A DNA stretch of 64,000 nucleotides from Sympetrum striolatum (Eukaryota; Arthropoda; Insecta; Odonata; Libellulidae): assembly GCA_947579665.1 (NCBI GenBank), contig OX388348.1, positions 12,772,001 to 12,836,000 on the forward strand. The letters run 5' to 3'. The translations under genes and the position numbers were made by a program. The first letter of the stretch is position 1. Each line of letters begins with the position of its first letter. Below are positions 36,019 through 48,279 of the stretch, one piece after another. The notes beneath the pieces are model-generated. The model was given only the letters and a program-made list of their open reading frames with translations, ran no database searches and was not told the DNA's origin.

Positions 36019-36263
36019 AAAAAGATCTTAAAAATTGCAACAATCACGAAAACATGACTATCGTAAAGGCTGCGCAAGCAAAAGGATCAACATGCAAGAT
36101 TCAATAACTTGTTATAAGTAATTGTAAGCAATATGCTGGAAATATTATCAAAAAGATCTTTAAAATTGCAATTTATCACGATGATTTGGCAATTTACATA
36201 AACGCCACACATGTAACAAGAATCAACATGCAAGATTTAGTAAGTTAGGAAATAATTGTAAGA
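36019..36263. repeat. Tandem duplication, 131-bp period
   Basis: AAAAAGATCTTAAAAATTGCAA at 36019 recurs as AAAAAGATCTTTAAAATTGCAA at 36150, and ATCAACATGCAAGATT at about 36088 recurs at about 36220. AATTGTAAG closes both copies. Confidence 0.85.
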
Positions 36264-37883
36264 AAAATAGAGGAAATGTAACTGAGATTTAATACAGATT
36301 TCCTACAACAATATTCTTTCCGCATACCTTCGATGAAAACACGGAAGACTAAGTCACGCGTAAATTAAATGTCATTTCGTTTAGAAAGTCTTTCGATAGA
36401 AACCCATGAATCATTACACGGCACAATAACTCCACATTAAAAAGGCGGCACTTTTTCTTTAATTTAGAAAAAAAGCTATTTTTTTGCATATTTTCTTGGA
36501 ATAGATTTCCTTTGAAAGTTTGGCCGCTCCAAAAAAATTAACGCAATTTCTCTTAGAAGGTGAGCATACTAAACCTTTCCATTCTATTCTATGATGAATT
36601 TCAATAGAGGCTTCATGCTCTATGTATTTCGTTCGCTTTTTCCTAAAGGAGATAATAACTCTATACCTGCTTTGGTGACGACTGGAGGAAAAAACGACCA
36701 AAACAGCCCTCAACCCGAAAACCTGTGAAAATCCCGACCCTGGATACACTTCCGGTGACGGTAAATAAAATATAAAAACTCGGGGGCGTGAAATTGAGGG
36801 TGTAGAACAAAAACCTATCTATTCCTTCGGAGCGACCAATAATTTTTTTTTCGGAAATGGTGGACGGGTCCCATGATGCTAAAGCATTCGTGCAGAACTT
36901 ATTTCTTGCAGGGGACCGCAGAACTAATCTTTTTCTCCTTCTCCCGACCACAAAACGAAATTCAAGAAATGCGACATCCACCGGAGGGAAACCGCATAGC
37001 GTTATAGTTATTAATAAAAGAGTATTCTGGTGGGAACTCTAAAGACGCACCGCTGCCTTGGGGCGTGAAAACTCCTTCCGTGACTAGAGTTGCCGGAAGT
37101 CACGATTTTGGCGGGATTACCCTGGTTTTAGAAAGTTTTTTCTTTGAATCGAATCGTCCCGCTGATGGATATCACCGATAAAGGGCTAGCAATCGATATA
37201 TAGCATTTTCTCAATCCTTGAAGATTATATATCCATCGTTCAGAAACGACTTTTTTATGAGCTGAATGGTTCTTTATACTTTCATATGTAAATCGATCTC
37301 TGATATACTAGTGTATCTTGTATAATTTTTTCACTTGATGAAAAGTGGGTTTTAGGGAAATTCCTGCAAATCCGGACTGAGCAATTAATACTTGTATATA
37401 TTTTTCCTAGAGATATGTAAAGAATTACCTTACAATGCAATGACCATTTTATGATTTATGCTTACACTATTGCAGTTATATAGTAGATATACGGTTGCCA
37501 CCACCATCATTTTGTTCTGCTTGACTATTCTTAGCGACTTGAATTATAAATGAATTTAACGCTCCAGTGGTACTATTTGTCAAACATACTGAAAATTAAT
37601 GCATTTTAACTATAACATAGTATTTATTGTAGGCGAAGCATTTCATATATTTCCTTTGGAACTTTTACAGATTTATAATTGAGTCAAACAAGCATCTACA
37701 GAGGAAATGGGTGGATAAAGAATAAATAAGATAGGGAATATTAAGGTAAGTAATTTAGGATTTTATTTTTAAACGCAGGAAAATGCTAAAGGGGAAGACA
37801 TAGACAAAACAAGTTCGTTGACATTAAGCGCGGAGTAAGTATGCAATAAACTTAAACATAGAATTGAATTGATAATATTAAGG
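36264..37883. other. Non-coding DNA, no gene seen
   Basis: 36650-37110 is more balanced and CpG-containing, with opposing frames of 106 (-) and 61 (+) codons. The rest is AT-rich. Nothing is assignable. Confidence 0.45.
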
Positions 37884-37985
37884 CAGAAGAACTTAACCGA
37901 ATGGTAGAACACTCACGTAATATCCTGACTAGTTTTTTCGGAATCTATTATTACATTAAAACGCCCCGATTCGAGATTCAAAAGC
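37884..37985 (+). mobile_element. SINE-like tRNA-derived unit
   Basis: TAACCGAATGGTAGAAC (A-box region) at about 37894-37910 and CCCGATTCGAGATTC (B box) at about 37965-37979, about 75 bases apart. The leading block AATATTAAGG...GAAC resembles the unit at 60.47 kb and the minus-strand units at 10.5 and 23.5 kb. Confidence 0.5.
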
Positions 37986-38839
37986 AATGGCGACCTCACA
38001 GAAATCCCACGCCACGTCCAGAAAGAGAGCGCAAAAATAATTTCATAACGGTCTTTCCTCGCAAGTAGGAGGTCCTGGATAACACGCGTGAACTCCGGGA
38101 AGCCAATTCAAAAGCTTCCTTAAGAACTTAGCTTTTGAAAACGCCTCCTAGTTTCGCTTAGGTAAATAACGGTGGGCCACGTACTTAATCGTTGTGTTAT
38201 AGCTCAACTTGACGGAGCGTTGCACAGAATGAAACTTTACTTCACCAATGGCAATCCCGCAGGAAATCCACGTATCCGCTACTTGGAAAAAGCCGGGGGC
38301 AATGCGTGAAGTAATGGAGCACGCACAGTAAGTTTCGCTTAAGAGTAAACAAGTATTTACAAGTAAAATCGTAAATTATGGTTTGCGGAGCTCCGTCAGG
38401 CCGGAGGCGAGGAAGCGGACGTCGGGTTTCGAGAAGACGTCGGTGAAGGGTGAATGTCCTGCTCTAGCACTGGTTCAACTTTCAACTCTTTGAAATAAAA
38501 TCGGTCCCCAATTGAAATGTAACTAAGCGCTGTTTGCTTACAATCGTGCAAGTTTAGCGAAAATTTCGTCTATGGATTTCTAAATAGCGAATCATAAAAT
38601 ATAAATAGTAATTCCACACAATAATCTAAATAATATTGTGAGGAACTTACAAAGCGATTTCCTTCATTTCACTTTATATCATCTACAATTACTTTAGCAA
38701 CAGGACAAAGAAAATATCACCGTTCATCTACTTTCGCTAGTCCTGTTCATGGCTATGATGACATTAAAGTTACTGATGTATGATTGATGTTGAATATATA
38801 CGTTATCACTTACGCGGACAATTTCCCCTTATTCTAACT
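37986..38839. other. Non-coding DNA, small CpG-rich patch
   Basis: 38385-38460 is locally CpG-rich. No gene is seen. Confidence 0.4.
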
Positions 38840-38903
38840 TGGTGAGGAGAGCAAGGAAAAACTACCTCACTCCTCATCTTGCCTAGTAAGCCTCACTTCC
38901 CTC
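38840..38903 (+). repeat. Interspersed repeat tail, copy 2 (partner at 8599)
   Basis: GGTGAGGAGAGCAAGG, CTCACTCCTCATCTTG and CTAGTAAGCCTCACTTCCC align with the copy at 8599-8661. Confidence 0.6.
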
Positions 38904-40259
38904 AACTAGTATTTGGTAGCTAATTTAGGAGAGGATGAGCTTCAAATCGGATTTCGGGCTGAATACTTTACAAGTAGACTGTTATTACGAGTAGCCACTT
39001 GGAATTCAAGTTCGTGCGTTAAAAATAAGGCAGATGATGAGATCAGGTACTATAACCTTTGTGTAGACTAAAAAAAATAAATTAGTCTTGTTTATTTACT
39101 TTTTCAATCGCCAAAACGTTAACTTCCTCGGAAACGCGCAATTTGCCTGATTTAGAATCCATCACATTCTCGACCGAAGTGCCTCCTAAAAAATTAATCA
39201 CGCATTTAGTCTCATCCATTTTGGATTTTTGGGGAGGAAGAACTAACGCAAGACCCGAAATTACGACTCCAAAACGTTCCTCGCGCGATATTCGGACCAC
39301 GAGCTTAATTTTCAATCTTGATTAATACGGCGCAAATTACAACCAGTGCCATTTACCTGAAAAAGAGCGGGGATTGAGAATTCTGATTACCTGACAGAAA
39401 CATGCTTGTCTCGGCCATAGAATATTTCCCCATCACCGGCAAAGATGCACGGCAAAATGCTTGAGCACCGAGCTCTTTCATAGGGAACGGATGAATTATA
39501 TATTTATACAGTCAAAAGTAACGAACCCTTGTGACCAATATTACCACTATTACACTGCAAATAGGCAAAAACCTGGCGGCAATACAATGATTATTGAAGA
39601 AACATATATCTAAATTATATACACGAATGTAATTAAGTAGGTGGTGAAACAAAATCCCAACACCAAATACAACGCGTGTCAATAAGTACATAGATACATC
39701 TTACGGAACTAAATTCCCAATATGTGCAGCATTAATGATATTAATTATCCTTCTAAGTTTTAATTAGCGTCACCCTTCGCAACGACTGATTCTAAACAGT
39801 CTCGGCATTTAGTTGGTAATGATGATGCTAAGCATCAAAATGTGGACGTGCGTGCATGTATTATATTTTTGTAGTTTAGTAAGAATTAAAGTATCTACCT
39901 TTTCCGTTGATGTTATATACTTCAAGCCCTTGCATTGAAGCGAAGAGTTCGGCTCCTCATTGACTTCCCATGTAAAATTGCAAAATGGCGGTTATCAGAT
40001 TTAAATTGCGTTAAGTAGGGTAACTATAATGTTTTGAAAGTTATACGATGATAAACCATTAATAAATACCCTAATGTAAGTCATTATTTATGAAATAGTG
40101 CATAGGGCCAAGATTTTCAGAAAATATATCGTAGTGGAAGGGGTTATTGACTGGAAAAAAATATATTTACTCTACTCTATACTGTCATAATTCATGGAAG
40201 ACAAAACAAGGAAAAATATAATAAGTCGTAAAACCACATAACGCCAATTACTGGCAAAA
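38904..40259. other. AT-rich DNA, no gene seen
   Basis: No recognisable repeat, RNA or coding signature. Confidence 0.45.
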
Positions 40260-40790
40260 ATACCCCGGGAGACGAATTGCCCGCGGAGCGCACAACAATC
40301 GATAAAAACAAAACACGTAATACTCGTGGCGGGAAGCGCGTGGCTCCCGGTATAAGCAGGTTGCGCGCCACCGCCGTGGAGGTTGAAAACCTCTGCCCCA
40401 TTTGACAGAACCCTCGCGACGGGGGGATGGGAAGATGAGTTAGTCGAGGCGGGAGTCCTCGGGAGCCGCCCCACTCCCCAGCTGTCTGCCCCTTCCCACG
40501 GCCCCCATCCCGCCCCTGGCCATTCCGAAGCAATAGCTCTTGTGGGGCGGGAGATGGGAGGGACACTCCGGGGTTTGGGGGCGATGGAACCTGGAGGCGG
40601 CGTGAGGAGACCTTGAGATGAAGGGGCGGGGGGCGGAGGCAGGAGGCGGGGGCTGCGTACGACTCGCATCCCACACGGAGAGCTCCCAGCGTTCGCGTGG
40701 GCCATCAGGGCAGCCAACTTAACACTTTGTACAAACCTGATGGACCGGTGGGAGGACTCGTGGATGGAGCGAGAGTAGAATCGTCAAACT
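40260..40790. promoter_or_regulatory. Candidate CpG-rich island
   Basis: The most GC-rich stretch of the window. It has CpG-dense segments (CCCGCGGAGCGC near 40279, TTGCGCGCCACCGCCG near 40361) followed by G-runs and C-runs to about 40690. Open frames up to 181 codons occur on the minus strand and shorter ones on the plus strand, all Pro/Ser/Gly/Arg-rich as expected from composition. A GT-rich splice-donor-like site (CAGGTTTGT, minus strand) lies at about 40731-40739. It could be a promoter with a first exon, or only a GC-rich repeat. Confidence 0.35.
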
Positions 40791-41406
40791 GTTTCGCCGC
40801 CGCGCTGCCCTTTGATGGATAAATCCAATGAAGAGGGGTTGCGACCCCTTAAAAGGGAACTAATTTGTAGAAAATGAATCCGCGCGGAGGGGGTGATGGA
40901 CTTGTTCTCGTCTTCAAACGCAGCGTTATGATTTCGGTAATTAAAACATCGTTTGCGTGGGGAATATCGGTGATGAGGTGAAATGCGATGGAGAGCAATT
41001 TCCGAGCGGGACTCTCGGACGAGAGGATTCCTATATACAGCTCGAGTTCTGTGGAGCGAAGAGATCTCTGAACATGTTTTCCCCTTTTCCATTAATGCTT
41101 AGGCGAAAGCTACAAAGTTATTTCCTCGAATAAAGAGCTAATTCCCTTTGATGCCGGCTACATTAGTCCGACTCGGCGTTAACAGAACTTTTAAGCTAAA
41201 CTCCAAAGGATATACATAATATATACATGATAGGATCTACCACTGTTTAGTTTGATTCTATCGTACGTAAATACCTGCAAAAGGATCATAAAGAATTTAC
41301 CTGCACCATTCTTTTGTAGATGTAATAACTTTAAACATTGATACACCAAATTGCTACGTTAAAAAAATGGTTTTTAAGTCTTTGAAAGGCATTATTGAGT
41401 GAACAT
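40791..41406. other. Non-coding DNA, no gene seen
   Basis: Balanced to 41100, then AT-rich. The 102-codon minus frame at 40784-41092 is unrecognised. Confidence 0.4.
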
Positions 41407-41445
41407 AGACCTACCGAGAGGTGCAAACATCATGTATGCATGTAA
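41407..41445 (+). repeat. LINE 3'-end fragment
   Basis: AGACCTACCGAGAGGTGCAA, then CATCATGTATGCATGTAAGT, matches the block after the LINE stop codon at 17735-17782 (ACCTACCGAAAGGTAG, CTCATGTATGTATACATG). Confidence 0.5.
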
Positions 41446-41864
41446 GTAATGGTAATAGATTTCAGAAGCAATATACGAGTACATCCTAAACATGGAAGAT
41501 GAGCAATTTTGCTTGAAAAACGCCAATTTTGTGCAAATATTCCTTCTCTTAACAAACAAAAATACTTTGGGAAGCGAATACTTTTTGACGGAAGCGTAAA
41601 TATACCGAAAAAATAATGATTTGAACAATAAATCTAACTTAAGCAGCATTAAATACGACTTCATACAGCATGGAAATTCACTGATGATATTTAGAAGTCG
41701 ACATTAATCAGAAAAAAATGAAAATTCTTAAAATATTCAGTTTAGACCACACGAATTCATTTTAGAGGATATTCTTTGTTCAGCAAACATGAAGAATCAA
41801 AATGGATATTTACCGCTGGTATTAGATGAAAATTTTTATTTTCAAGAAGAAACTGAAACGTTAG
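41446..41864. other. AT-rich DNA, no gene seen
   Basis: Nothing recognised. Confidence 0.4.
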
Positions 41865-41945
41865 ACATAACTGGGACCCGAACCCAGGTCTTCTCCTTCC
41901 CGAGCATTTTCTCCAACCACTTAGTTACCGAGGCGTCAAGAGCGC
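41865..41945 (-). mobile_element. SINE-like tRNA-derived unit
   Basis: On the minus strand the T-arm CTGGGTTCGGGTCCCAG has a perfect 5-bp stem (CTGGG/CCCAG) around TTCGGGT. GGTAACTAAGTGGTTGGAG fits the A-box/D-arm. The spacing is tRNA-like, but there is no paired acceptor stem, so it is a SINE head or pseudo-tRNA. Confidence 0.65.
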
Positions 41946-43239
41946 AAAACTGACCCGGATTGAGTCCCATCCATGGCGCCATTTTTCAATTTTGCTTCTC
42001 CTTGGTTAATCCGCACATTTTCACGTGTAAAGCATTAGTTGTCCTTATAAATGATTTGTTTCTTTGAATTCCATTCCATCTTTCTCTAGCCAAAATCTTG
42101 AATAAATTAGAAAGTGAAGCTACATTTGCTCATCATGTGAACGAATTTTCTAGTATTGCCAATCCTCCATACGCTGCGGATTTGTTATACATCCAGATGC
42201 TTGACTTATTTCAAAGATTAGAGCAAAAACTATTACCAGTATTATCTTAACGTCAGGTACTATACAATGTACACGTTACACGTATCGTATGCACCTTCAC
42301 TGATTTCTTCATTATTTACTTCCCGTACCACCGGAATGAATGCAGATGAAAGAAGAACGGTGGGTTTCGTTGAATACTAAGTGAAATTCGGGTAATCAAT
42401 GAAGTTAGCTTTCTTTAATCTCAGTTTAACCATAATATTCCATAAATCAGTAACCTGATCGATTATGTTCTTCGGAAGACAATCGCCCGAACCTAGATTA
42501 AAATATTCAGAATTTCAATAAAACTTGTCAAAGATCTGCATGAGTTTCGTATACATTCTCTTGAATAGACAACGATGTTCCAAGAAAAGATTCGAAAGAA
42601 ATTACAGCTTCCTGCTGTTACACTAACGAAGCCGATCTGATTTTTTCCTTCTCATGGTCCAGATGTGGAGGTTCTTGACCTTGTACCCCCGGGGGATTTG
42701 TTGAAGAAGATCCAGGGGGTATGCGAGAGGGGAAATCGAAAAAGCCGACCGGTAAACAAATTTCACATTTACATTCCGAAAGCAGAAGCAAATTATATGA
42801 GACGATATTCAATACTTAACATGTGGAGCATAACATTATGGCTTGCAAGCCTATATAAATACAAGGGGAGTGCCAAGCTATTGTATACCTGAAGCGAATA
42901 GAACTGAGCACGATGATTGAATCCAAAATGTCATTCACTAATTATCCCACTAATCTAAGCATAAGATATTTTAGTTACTACTCTCTTTGCAGGTATACAG
43001 TTATATTTGAGATAAATTTTGATTCGATATATTTATTTAAAAACCTCATTGGCATGTAACCTTTTCTCATTTCATCAGAAAATTTTTAAGTTTTAGCTCT
43101 AGATACATAGTGTACCATGTTTGACATCGGATTATGGATTCTCTTTTACATGACACAGAATGGTTCTCTTTTAGTTCTCCCCTCTTCAGATTTTGAAAAA
43201 AAAGCAGCAATGCTCTATCTCTATATTTTCATAAATACC
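41946..43239. other. AT-rich DNA, no gene seen
   Basis: Frames at 42618-42812 (-) and 42665-42892 (+) overlap and are unrecognised. No repeat is found. Confidence 0.4.
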
Positions 43240-43325
43240 AAAACTTTTTAAGGATTTACATTTTTACAGTTTAAAGAAAGGATTATTTTTGTTCTAATGC
43301 CATTGTAACTTCTTCTGCATACAGA
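43240..43325 (+). repeat. Direct repeat, left copy (partner 44350-44435)
   Basis: AGGATTTACATTTTTACA, TTGTTCTAATGCCATTGTAA and CATACA correspond to AGGATTTGCATTTTTACA, TTGTTCTAATGCATTTGTAA and CATACA in the right copy, 1.11 kb away. The two copies might be ends of one element or independent insertions. Confidence 0.75.
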
Positions 43326-43985
43326 CTTTCCTACCTCTGAGGAAAACACTCAATCTGTTTCCAGGTATCTCGATCCGTCATCCCCTCCAAGTAGGTATAA
43401 AATAAATCCTTTGACTTTAAGCCTTTTTTATGACAATTTCCACCCGGAATTCCATCACTTTATTACTCGACCAACATGGGTAATCCCCGTCTGGAATCTA
43501 CTACAACTGATTTGTCATAAGTAAATCCTAACTCAATCATATTTCCCATTCATGAACCACTTCCCATTGTAAGCCATAATCTTACGAAGATGGAAAGGCC
43601 GTGAATAAAGCAGTTGAAGTTAAATACAGCGTAAATGTAGAAGTTTGCAAGATTGAATTTGGAAAGGAAAAATAAACTCTTAAGCTGAGTTTTTTCCTTT
43701 CTCATTAACCCACAGATATTCAACATTACAGCTTAACAGATGTAGACAGCCTTCCATAGCTTATTTGTAACTGTTCTATTCTTAGGCTCACCTACCTCAA
43801 TATTTTCAATGCAATGACATTTTTTCGTTACTCGGTCACTTTAGTTGGTAATCAAACATCTTTTTCTAGTGTACTTCCATAGTTCGGGCGTCAATTATTT
43901 CATTTTAATCAACATGCGCCTTACAAACAAATAATGCAACATACAATGTAAATCTGATGCGATCAAGCTCATCTTTGTGGAAGGG

Positions 43986-44121
43986 TGCCATACTAAATAA
44001 ACGAAAGACACTTAGTAACTTCCATAGAAATATATTAATTATATAGTTTCGTCGATACATCGATATCATCACAAAAATATTAATGTGGAAATTACTGTCT
44101 TTCGTTTACTTAGTATACCAT
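43986..44121. mobile_element. Foldback (MITE-like) element between the direct repeats
   Basis: The left arm contains ATACTAAATAAACGAAAGAC. The right arm, read on the minus strand, contains ATACTAAGTAAACGAAAGAC followed by AGTAATTTCCA, matching the left AGTAACTTCCA. The arms are about 37 bp and imperfect, with about 60 bases between. TSDs are not evident. Confidence 0.7.
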
Positions 44122-44349
44122 GCAATGAAATAAAAAGCATAAACATTCCCAATAAATAAAAGCTATTAACTGCAATATTATCGCTCTCTAGAATTCAGCG
44201 GTAGGCTATGCTATGGCGCGTAAATCTATAAGCACGTACGTATGATTAATCGAGTAAGAAATATATGTTCAGGTTATCTCTGGACTCAATATGACGCTGA
44301 TAATAGCATCGTACGTCTTTCTTGGTGGTCTCACTAATATCTGGCCACA

Positions 44350-44435
44350 GAAAACCTTTGAGGATTTGCATTTTTACACTCTAAAATAGGACTATTCTTG
44401 TTCTAATGCATTTGTAACTCTTTCCTCATACAAAC
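44350..44435 (+). repeat. Direct repeat, right copy (partner 43240-43325)
   Basis: See the left copy. The sequence after it runs into AATAAATAAATAA, resembling a retroposon tail. Confidence 0.7.
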
Positions 44436-44584
44436 ATAATAAATAAATAACCTCAAATAAGTCCAACATATATTTTCTCTTCAACTGCGTATTTTCTCTT
44501 GCATCAACAATCACAAGGAAAATCTAACCATCATCAACAAATAAAAATCATAATAACGAGACGACTTGAAAGGAATTAAACAGT

Positions 44585-44660
44585 AGATGCAATTCGAAAC
44601 CGAGATCTCACCGAGATGTGCCCACCAGACAAGGCACCTGCCAACCAAAGGATTCCGGGT
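44585..44660 (-). mobile_element. SINE-like tRNA-derived unit
   Basis: On the minus strand TTGGTTGGCAGGTGCC (A box/D-arm) is followed by CTCGGTTTCGAATTGC (B box) at tRNA-like distance. GTCTGGTGGGCACATCTCGG lies between them. Confidence 0.55.
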
Positions 44661-44756
44661 GTAACACGAGCGGTTTAAGAACCAACTATTTTCGGGTATC
44701 CAGTAAAAATGCTAACACCTCGCTCCCAGTCTTTTAAATAGCGGTAGTTTTCAAAG

Positions 44757-45128
44757 CTAGGCCCTAAAACCGTAGCTAGGCTCCAGGGGAGAGTTCGGCT
44801 GTCGACCTTCTGGAATGCTGATATTTATAAAGTCTCTTGGCTCGATCGCTCTTGTTAAGGAATGTGGGTCATTCCGAATTGTCACTCGCAAACTCTTACT
44901 TAAGCGTTCCTGGATTTGCTTACGTCTTTCCTCTCCCAGACTAGTGAACCATTTTTTCGCAGAGACGTGGGCTATGGAGAACAGACGAATTTCCCAGACG
45001 GCAGAATTTCTGCGTTTGAAGCCTGGAATAGGTGGGCGAAAAAGGCTGTTTAAGAGATCCCATACTTTTCCTTGTTGACGTGTTGACATCTTGAAATTCG
45101 CTGCTAAGCATGCTTTTTTCAAATACAT
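44757..45128 (-). CDS. Unassigned 123-codon open frame
   Basis: An ATG-initiated minus-strand frame giving a basic, hydrophilic product. Near residues 55-75 it has KKWFTSLGEERRKQIQERL, which could be helical. There is no signal peptide, membrane segment or recognised domain. Composition here is more balanced than the flanks, and the product is not low-complexity, so it is the least artefact-like frame in the window. It stands alone, with no poly(A) signal or splice context I can defend. It could be an exon, a transposon gene fragment or chance. Confidence 0.2.
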   Translation of the reverse strand: MYLKKACLAANFKMSTRQQGKVWDLLNSLFRPPIPGFKRRNSAVWEIRLFSIAHVSAKKWFTSLGEERRKQIQERLSKSLRVTIRNDPHSLTRAIEPRDFINISIPEGRQPNSPLEPSYGFRA

Positions 45129-46970
45129 GTACTATGTAGATACGAAAATAGAGCTAGAAAGGAAATTCTTCATAAAATCTGGTCTACCATTTCTTCTTAA
45201 TGATATGATAAAGATATGACTCATTTAACTGAAAATTATAAATGCAGGAACTTCGGGTTCGACCTATAAGTGGGTATAAAAATATATATCGACAAGATAA
45301 CAATTCAGCTGATAGAATTCTAATGAATGAATACAAATAATTTGATGCACAAGGACTAAATAGCATTAGAAGTTGAAGAATAACTAGCATAAATACATCC
45401 CAATACGCGTAGCCATTATAACTGTCCAAATGAAAACCGTGCACGCACTTTGAAATACACGAGTCAAATTACTGTCCTCCAATAATGAACGTAATCAATA
45501 TGTTAGAAATATCCCATTAAAATATAGTTGCCAAAACGTTCATTGAAAATAATTCATTCCTTACCAAACTACGTACGCAATATTAAACAAATTAAATTTA
45601 GGTAAAAATATTTTCGTCATGAAAATAATCCCAACCTTTACGAAGATAACAAGTGAAGAGAAAAAATAGCTATATTAACCATTATTATCAAATAATATCA
45701 ATTGATAAATCTCTAGGACGCAACGATATTCTCCTTTATGCTTTACAATAATATGCCGATCGTTTAAAACTGATGTAATAAAATCAATAGATTTGAATAA
45801 GCTAGTGAATTACTAAACATTCACTGGATATACCTACTTAATGTTCTTATCAAGTAGGTTGCTATAAAATAGGGACTTTTAACCTGAGAGTAAGACATCG
45901 CAAACTAAGAAAACTTCAAGTTCAAAATGACCTAATATCGAAGTTTTCCAGCCAATGTTTTAAATTAAAAAATCCCAAATAAATGATAAAAACCAACGAA
46001 GCAAACACACTTACCTCCGAATAAGGATGGACGCAGAGCCGTTTTAAAGACAATAGACTGCAAATCAGTTTGCACTTACCTGAAAAAAAAAGAAAAACAA
46101 CTTCATTAGCACACATTAAACTCGCCCGCTATGAGATTGAGTGACGTTTAGTACGGGGCGATATGAATCTGTAGGTTCCATTTACATTGTAAGGATCGGT
46201 GAGTGCCTTTATCTATCAGTCACTCGCTAACTTCAGAGTGGATGGGAGGTAATGCACTAGGCAGCCACCTGCTGACCTGCATCGACCCATTGTCACTTAA
46301 TCTGATTCGCAATTACACCCATGATTTGCATTTTCATGGAGAACACTCAAGAAATAGTGGATTAATGGGAAATTACCCACAGGAACGATAGTAAATTCAT
46401 TCTTTATCTATTCCGAAACAAATAGACATATTACAGTCATCATTATAGGTAAATTAACACATAATAAAATTGAGTAAAATAATCATCAAAATAATCCACC
46501 GTTCCCTAGATGTAAGTTCCCTAAAATCTCCTAATTGATGCCTCATATGTTACAAGGAAAGGACACCTTAATTTAAATTCATTATCGGATTTTCCGAAGC
46601 AGTAGAGGACATCGTTTCTATTATCCGCAACTACACCCATAAAGAATGCAATGGTGATTAGGGAAACAATTAAAAGTAAGTAAGGTAAACATATGTATTT
46701 GTCTTTTTGAAGAGAAAGCAAAATTTTCCTTTTTGAAAAAAAAAAGAAAAATTCCCTGACTTAATGTTCTAATATAATACAAATTTATTTTCAACAATAC
46801 TTCTGTAAATAACACTCCCATGCTATACATTTCAGGGTAAGTTTCAATTTTGATTGCGTTTAAGCAAATTGACTACGCGAGTTTCAGCAAGCCTTTCTTT
46901 GCTCTGCAAGGACTCCACAGTAAAATAAAAACAGGAAATACTGTTATAGAACGAAGGTATATAACATTTG
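45129..46970. other. AT-rich DNA, no gene seen
   Basis: Only short frames without domains and no clear repeat. Confidence 0.45.
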
Positions 46971-47021
46971 CTAAAAACTATCCTCGACTAAAAACTATCC
47001 TCGACTAAAAACTATCCTCGA
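46971..47021. repeat. 17-bp tandem repeat, three perfect copies
   Basis: The unit CTAAAAACTATCCTCGA is present three times without mismatch (46971, 46988, 47005). Perfect identity suggests recent origin, and copy number may vary between individuals. Confidence 0.95.
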
Positions 47022-48279
47022 GTCTCATCATGTAGAAATGAATGAAATTCAATCATACTCATCAAAATTTCCGTTAAATTCCAAAGGGCATTAATTCAGT
47101 TAAGACAATAAAGATTCTGCTAGAAAAGAAAACTTATTCGAGACATCACACTGCTAAATATACATTCTCCAGACTATATGAACCCTAGTCACGAAGTGTT
47201 ACTTATTCCGAAGTATCCCTTACACCTTAAAAGGTGATATCATTTAAGGATGACCACTTATCGTATAAGCAATTACGATTTCTTCCATGATGATACGACA
47301 CTATTTTCCATTACCGTCAATGTATATCAAGGGGTTCAAATTAAATTCCAAATCAAATCAAACCACAGAGTCAAACCCTTTCAGACTGTGTGCAATATAT
47401 TGGAAGCGTTTTCAGTGCTTATAATATATTATACAAATTAATTATTTATTTTTACGGTTTTCTTTCTTTTATTTTAATATTATGTCAGACCTGTTTCGAA
47501 AGAGTCTCATAATAAGATTTCATTATTATTGAATCATCGGAAACATCGACCAAATTTTTAAAAAGTATTTTTTCTTTACAGGAAAATTCAAGTCTGTAAA
47601 GGCTAAACTAATACGTAATGATAGATTTAACGCGGAAGAAAAAGCCAAATAGAATAAAATTTCCTTCCAATTCCTTTCGAAAGAGAAAGATTCCTAATCA
47701 GGCCATTTCATTATTCCTCCCGTAAAATCGAACCAGCTTCGAAATGGAAACACATTACCTCCCTCCATAAATAGGACTCCCCCTTCAAAAATCACTCGCA
47801 ACCAACCAATCGCCTTTATCACTCAATTAATCAAACGACGTCTTCGGTCGTGCTTTTTGACCCAATTCCCAGACAGACTTCAATTCGAAGAGAGACCCTT
47901 ATTTGGAAGGGAAACATCCGTGAAACAGAGGGGAAGAGATAGCAGCTGATGCCCTCCGGTCTGATCATTCGGTAAGGAGACAGGTGTCCGTGTCAGCAAT
48001 CATGCACTAAGATCATAATTTGCGAGGCGAAACAGTGGATGCAGCTTCCGAAATGCATGGCAAAGAGCCAGCGGAGATTAATATTAATGAAAGGACTAAT
48101 CATTCCCGCGGACACTGCGCAAATGCGATTCTAACAACGAGATAAGTGTAATGAACATTGGTTCCTTAACATATCCTACATAAATATCTTAATACAAAAT
48201 TATAATTTAAAATGCAAATGGAAAAATTTATTATTTTTCATGGAGACCATTCCAATATATATTTACAAAACCAATCTTA
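47022..48279. other. Non-coding DNA, no gene seen
   Basis: AT-rich to 47700, then balanced with pyrimidine-rich parts (47750-47860). No feature is recognised. Confidence 0.45.

Noticed and set aside
40172..40717. 181-codon minus-strand frame in the GC-rich island
   Set aside because: It begins at a TTG rather than an ATG, overlaps other frames, and is Pro/Ser/Gly-rich as expected from composition.
41865..41945. Functional tRNA gene on the minus strand
   Set aside because: The T-arm is perfect but no acceptor stem pairs. SINE head is more likely.
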